Assembly (NCBI GenBank): GCA_900759005.1
Contig: CAAEUQ010000107.1
Span: forward strand, 1 to 8,121
Direction: 5' to 3'
Origin: Clostridia bacterium
Lineage (GTDB): Bacteria > Bacillota > Clostridia > Christensenellales > Aristaeellaceae
DNA: 8,121 nucleotides
The stretch's first letter is position 1. Each line of letters starts with the position of its first letter. Below the pieces are notes generated by a model that ran no database searches, had not been told where the DNA came from, and saw only the letters and a program-made list of their open reading frames with translations. A program made the translations under genes and the position numbers. Below are positions 6,109 to 8,121 of the stretch, one piece after another.

Positions 6109-6125
6109 TTAGGGTGACACCCTAA
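6109..6125. repeat. Perfect 17-bp inverted repeat at the hsdR fragment stop
   Basis: TTAGGGTG (6109-6116) and CACCCTAA (6118-6125) are perfect inverted arms around a single base. The TAG stop of the broken hsdR frame lies in the right arm (6122-6124). Its place between the repeat array and the foreign tail of the hsdR frame makes it a candidate element end or recombination site. No matching copy was found near 4560-4780. It could also act as a small two-way transcription barrier. Confidence 0.6.
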
Positions 6126-7612
6126 GACCTGAAAATATTGATAATATATACATTATTAGCTTCACACTGAACCAGAGTGTTTGTATTAGCGAATGTCGGA
6201 ATGGTAAAGTCCTGACCATATCTTTCGTTATAGTCCTCTATTATCTCAACGAGACCGGCTTCCTTAAATGCAACGCCGCCGCCATTGTCGATGTTCGGGT
6301 CAAATAAAGCCGTAACCTTCAATTCAGGCTTCATTTCCTTTATCATACGATAGTAATTGATGGCTTCCGGTATGCTGCTTGTAGCGAAAATTGCGTGGAA
6401 CTTACTGTTATGGCTCAAAGTTACCCAGTTTTCCAATATATCCTTTACAACGGTAGTGGTATGTTCTTCAGTTAGATATTGAACATTAGGAATATAATCT
6501 TCAATACCCTTGATATAGTCTCCTTTGTTGTCAAAATGTCCTACCATTCCAACCTGACCGGCATCCATATACTTATAGTACACCTTGCTTTTTATCGGGT
6601 CAGAAATCGCTTCTTCTTCAGTTTGTGCCTTCGCCTTTTCCAATGCGACAACCTTTCGGACATCCTTATCCTTGAAAGTTAACACCTTATATGGGTCAAA
6701 GCCAAGCACATTTTTATCACGGATACCGTCTGCGATACTGTATCTGTGAAGTTCATTTCCGAACACTGTTGTAGTTGTGTTCTTTTTCTTTTGGTTTTCA
6801 TCTTGAATCGGTGTTCCTGTAAAACCGAAGAAAATTGCTTTTGGGAAGGTGGTCTTTATTGTGATTAACATATCCCCAAAGGTAGAGCGATGAGCTTCAT
6901 CGACGATAAATACAATTCGCTTTCCGTTTATGTATTCGATGTCACTTGCTTTCAGTCCACCTGCTTCATCTTTGATATTGCTCATCTTCTGAATAGATGT
7001 AACAATAAGCGTATCGGCAGGGTCGGTGCTTTTTAGTTTTGTTATTAGCACCCCTGTATTTTCCGTCGCCTGAACAGACTCGTTTTCATCGGCAAACCCA
7101 CGATATTCTTTAAGCGACTGTGTTCCCAGCTCAATCCTATCCATCAAAAAGATTACCTTATCAGCGTCTTTGGAGCTGGCGATTAACTGAGCAGACTTGA
7201 AACTGGTCATTGTTTTGCCCGAACCGGTAGTATGCCATACATAACCGCCAAGCTGATTTCCGGCTTCCCACTTAGTTTTGGAAACCTTGTCGGAAATAGC
7301 ACTTGCCGCAAAATACTGATAGCTTCGCATAACCTTGAGTACGCCATCAGAATCATCAGCAACAGTATAGAAGCCGATTAACTGATGAGCCATAGGAATG
7401 GAAAGCAGTGTTGAAGCCACCTTATCCCACTCATTTATCGGCTCGTTATTGTAATCTGCCCAGTGAAAATAGTAATCCGGGTTAAATTTGCCGTCCGGAC
7501 CGGGATTTGCAAAATATACAGTCTCCTTTGCGGACTGCGTTTCATGACACGCAAAGGCTGTTATTAGAGGTTTATATTTCGAACGTGCGTTCTGTTTTTG
7601 TGTTTTTCGCAC
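6122..7612 (-). pseudogene. hsdR: Type I restriction enzyme subunit HsdR, helicase-core fragment truncated at both ends
   Basis: HsdR is the ATP-dependent motor and nuclease subunit of type I restriction enzymes and is usually about 1000 residues. Here 496 codons remain. The motor core is clear: motif I VWHTTGSGKTMTSFKSA (about residues 125-141), motif II VDEAH (237-241) and motif III FTGTP (264-268), followed by typical HsdR sequence up to YGQDFTIPTFA near residue 475. The N-terminal nuclease domain is missing: recognisable HsdR sequence begins near ETVYFANPGPDG (residue 30), and the first residues look foreign. The only start is a GTG without a ribosome binding site, just after an in-frame stop. 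After residue 475 the frame continues into unrelated sequence (NTNTLVQCEANNVYIINIFR) and stops in an inverted repeat. The second half of the motor and the C-terminal assembly region are missing. No internal frameshift is seen, which suggests recent breakage. No restriction activity is expected. Confidence 0.88.
7581..7592. promoter_or_regulatory. LexA (SOS) box-like palindrome, tentative
   Basis: GAAC, four bases, then GTTC, preceded by C, matches the Gram-positive LexA box pattern CGAACNNNNGTTC. It falls inside the foreign 5' end of the hsdR fragment, where no clear SOS gene follows on either strand. A match of this length can occur by chance in a window of this size, so the call is weak. 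Confidence 0.25.
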
Positions 7613-7648
7613 CGCTTATGAAGAAATAAACTCCAAAATAACTCCATT

Positions 7649-7828
7649 TTACTCTTTATTATTTTGTTGTTCTTCTCTTGCGTAAAGAATGTCCAACGCC
7701 TGGAATATTACATTACTCATAGTCTGATAATGTCTCTCTGCATAAGATACTAGCTTTTCTTTTTGCTCTGGTGACATCCTAATTCTCAGACTAGAATCTT
7801 TGCCGTCTAATGATGGTTTTCTAGGCAT
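7649..7828 (-). CDS. Small ribbon-helix-helix DNA-binding protein
   Basis: The 59-residue product starts MPRKPSLDGKDSSLRIRMSP and continues EQKEKLVSYAERHYQTMSNV, then IFQALDILYAREEQQ. The short beta strand SSLRIRM, followed by two helices with an N-cap SP and the turn residue TMSN, is the ribbon-helix-helix pattern of the CopG/Arc/MobC type. Such proteins bind palindromic DNA as dimers, as repressors or as relaxase accessories. I chose the ATG at 7828 rather than the one 24 bases upstream because AGGAGG lies eight bases before it and would be inside the longer form. It has its own promoter, with an operator-like palindrome at the -35, so self-repression is likely. It sits between the winged-helix gene and the hsdR fragment, on the same strand. 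Its target beyond its own promoter is unknown. Confidence 0.75.
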   Translation of the reverse strand: MPRKPSLDGKDSSLRIRMSPEQKEKLVSYAERHYQTMSNVIFQALDILYAREEQQNNKE

Positions 7829-7852
7829 CTTTCTCTCCTCCTTACATTTCAT

Positions 7853-7881
7853 AGTTTAACACGAATTGATACAAGTGTCAA
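7853..7881 (-). promoter_or_regulatory. Promoter and probable operator of the ribbon-helix-helix gene
   Basis: On the minus strand, a consensus TTGACA (7876-7881) and TAAACT (7853-7858) are separated by 17 bases; transcription should start near 7846. The -35 box overlaps the TGA stop of the upstream winged-helix gene (7878-7880). An imperfect 16-bp palindrome, TTGATACAAGTGTCAA on the plus strand (7866-7881, six of eight positions symmetric), covers the -35 and is a good site for a dimeric repressor such as the product of this gene. Confidence 0.6.
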
Positions 7882-8121
7882 TCTCGTTTTGTTAATATCA
7901 CCCATTTCCCTTTTTGGCTACTTCCCTGCCTCTTCAGATAATTCTTTTCCTTCAATTTGGTTATATAATACTTCACACTAGCAAGATTCCAATCTAACGC
8001 ATTAGCCATTTCTTTCTGCGTGATTGAAGGTTGCATACGTACAAGATTCAGAATTTCTATTTCTTTCTCACTCAGTACATTTTCATCTTCCACTTGGTCT
8101 AATCTCTCTAAATCTTGGTTA
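7878..8121 (-). CDS. Winged-helix C-terminal domain, probably of an AlbA_2/COG2865-type protein (5' end outside window)
   Basis: Eighty residues are visible, and the frame stays open to the right edge (NQDLERLDQVEDENVLSEKE), so the GTG at 8093 is probably not the real start. The core LSEKEIEILNLVRMQPSITQ, KEMANALDWNLASVKYYITK and LKEKNYLKRQGSSQKGKWVI forms a winged helix-turn-helix, with the recognition helix near NLASVKYYITKLKE and a wing at RQGSSQKGKW. This is the typical C-terminal end of AlbA_2/Schlafen-like ATP-binding proteins (COG2865), which often lie within type I restriction-modification loci; a free-standing MarR-like regulator is the alternative. The N-terminal part needed to decide is outside the window. 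The nearby hsdR fragment favours the restriction-locus reading. Confidence 0.6.
   Translation of the reverse strand, partial: NQDLERLDQVEDENVLSEKEIEILNLVRMQPSITQKEMANALDWNLASVKYYITKLKEKNYLKRQGSSQKGKWVILTKRD

Larger units (their letters stand above)
4575..6190. mobile_element. Candidate tnpV-bearing mobile unit or remnant, ends uncertain
   Basis: The stretch is bounded on the left by the sharp composition change after ppdK and on the right by the point where HsdR homology ends (about 6187). It holds the orphan C-terminus, tnpV, the lipoprotein gene, the hairpin array and the inverted repeat. No recombinase or transposase gene, terminal inverted repeats or target-site duplication could be identified, so either the unit is non-autonomous or the two edges come from separate events. 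Confidence 0.35.

Noticed and set aside
5912..6112. 66-codon plus-strand frame through the array
   Set aside because: It is explained in the same way by the repeat period and has no start signal.
7529..7559. Inverted repeat at the right hsdR breakpoint (CCTTTGC and GCAAAGG on the minus strand) as an element end
   Set aside because: The 7-bp arms with a long loop are weak on their own, there is no matching sequence at the left breakpoint, and no direct repeat of a target site was seen.
7564..7647. 27-codon minus-strand frame beginning MELFWSLF, two bases after the ribbon-helix-helix gene
   Set aside because: It has no ribosome binding site and no recognisable product, and it overlaps the foreign start of the hsdR frame. 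It may be part of the same broken segment.

Overview
The window joins two kinds of DNA. Bases 1 to about 4575 are GC-rich, with compact genes, near-consensus sigma-A promoters and strong Shine-Dalgarno sites. From about 4575 to the right edge the DNA is clearly AT-richer, uses different codons and holds broken genes. The left part looks like the chromosome of an anaerobic Firmicute of the class Clostridia: it has a Clostridium-type pyruvate, phosphate dikinase and a DUF512 (PDZ plus radical-SAM-like) protein. The genus cannot be told from the sequence.

Left (chromosomal) part: a partial minus-strand gene at the left edge resembles the N-terminus of a family 2 glycoside hydrolase of the beta-mannosidase type (1-274) and has its own TTGACG-17-TATTAT promoter. 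Upstream of it on the same strand is the DUF512 gene (364-1683), which ends in an intrinsic terminator whose loop holds the stop codon. Divergent to DUF512 is ppdK (1922-4558), complete, with all catalytic motifs and a consensus TTGAAA-17-TATAAT promoter. The 238-bp gap between them carries both promoters.

Right (accessory) part: the change in composition falls at the ppdK stop codon, which lies inside a hairpin. Next come an orphan C-terminal reading frame (about 4560-4673) with a strong terminator, a tnpV-family gene overlapped by 4 nt by a lipoprotein gene (4780-5789), and a terminator. After that is an array of two and a bit 57-bp units, each able to fold into a hairpin (5898-6023), then a larger composite hairpin and a perfect 17-bp inverted repeat (6109-6125). 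Running leftward from the right edge are the tail of a winged-helix protein (probably of the AlbA_2/COG2865 type), a 59-residue ribbon-helix-helix protein with its own promoter and operator-like palindrome, and a helicase-core fragment of a type I restriction subunit HsdR cut off at both ends.

Reading: remains of a type I restriction-modification locus have been invaded or rearranged by a tnpV-carrying mobile unit, and the whole mosaic sits directly behind ppdK. No recombinase, transposase, hsdM or hsdS gene is present in the window, so any mobile unit here is either non-autonomous or only partly seen. The features most likely to be undescribed are the tnpV-lipoprotein pair and the hairpin array next to it.
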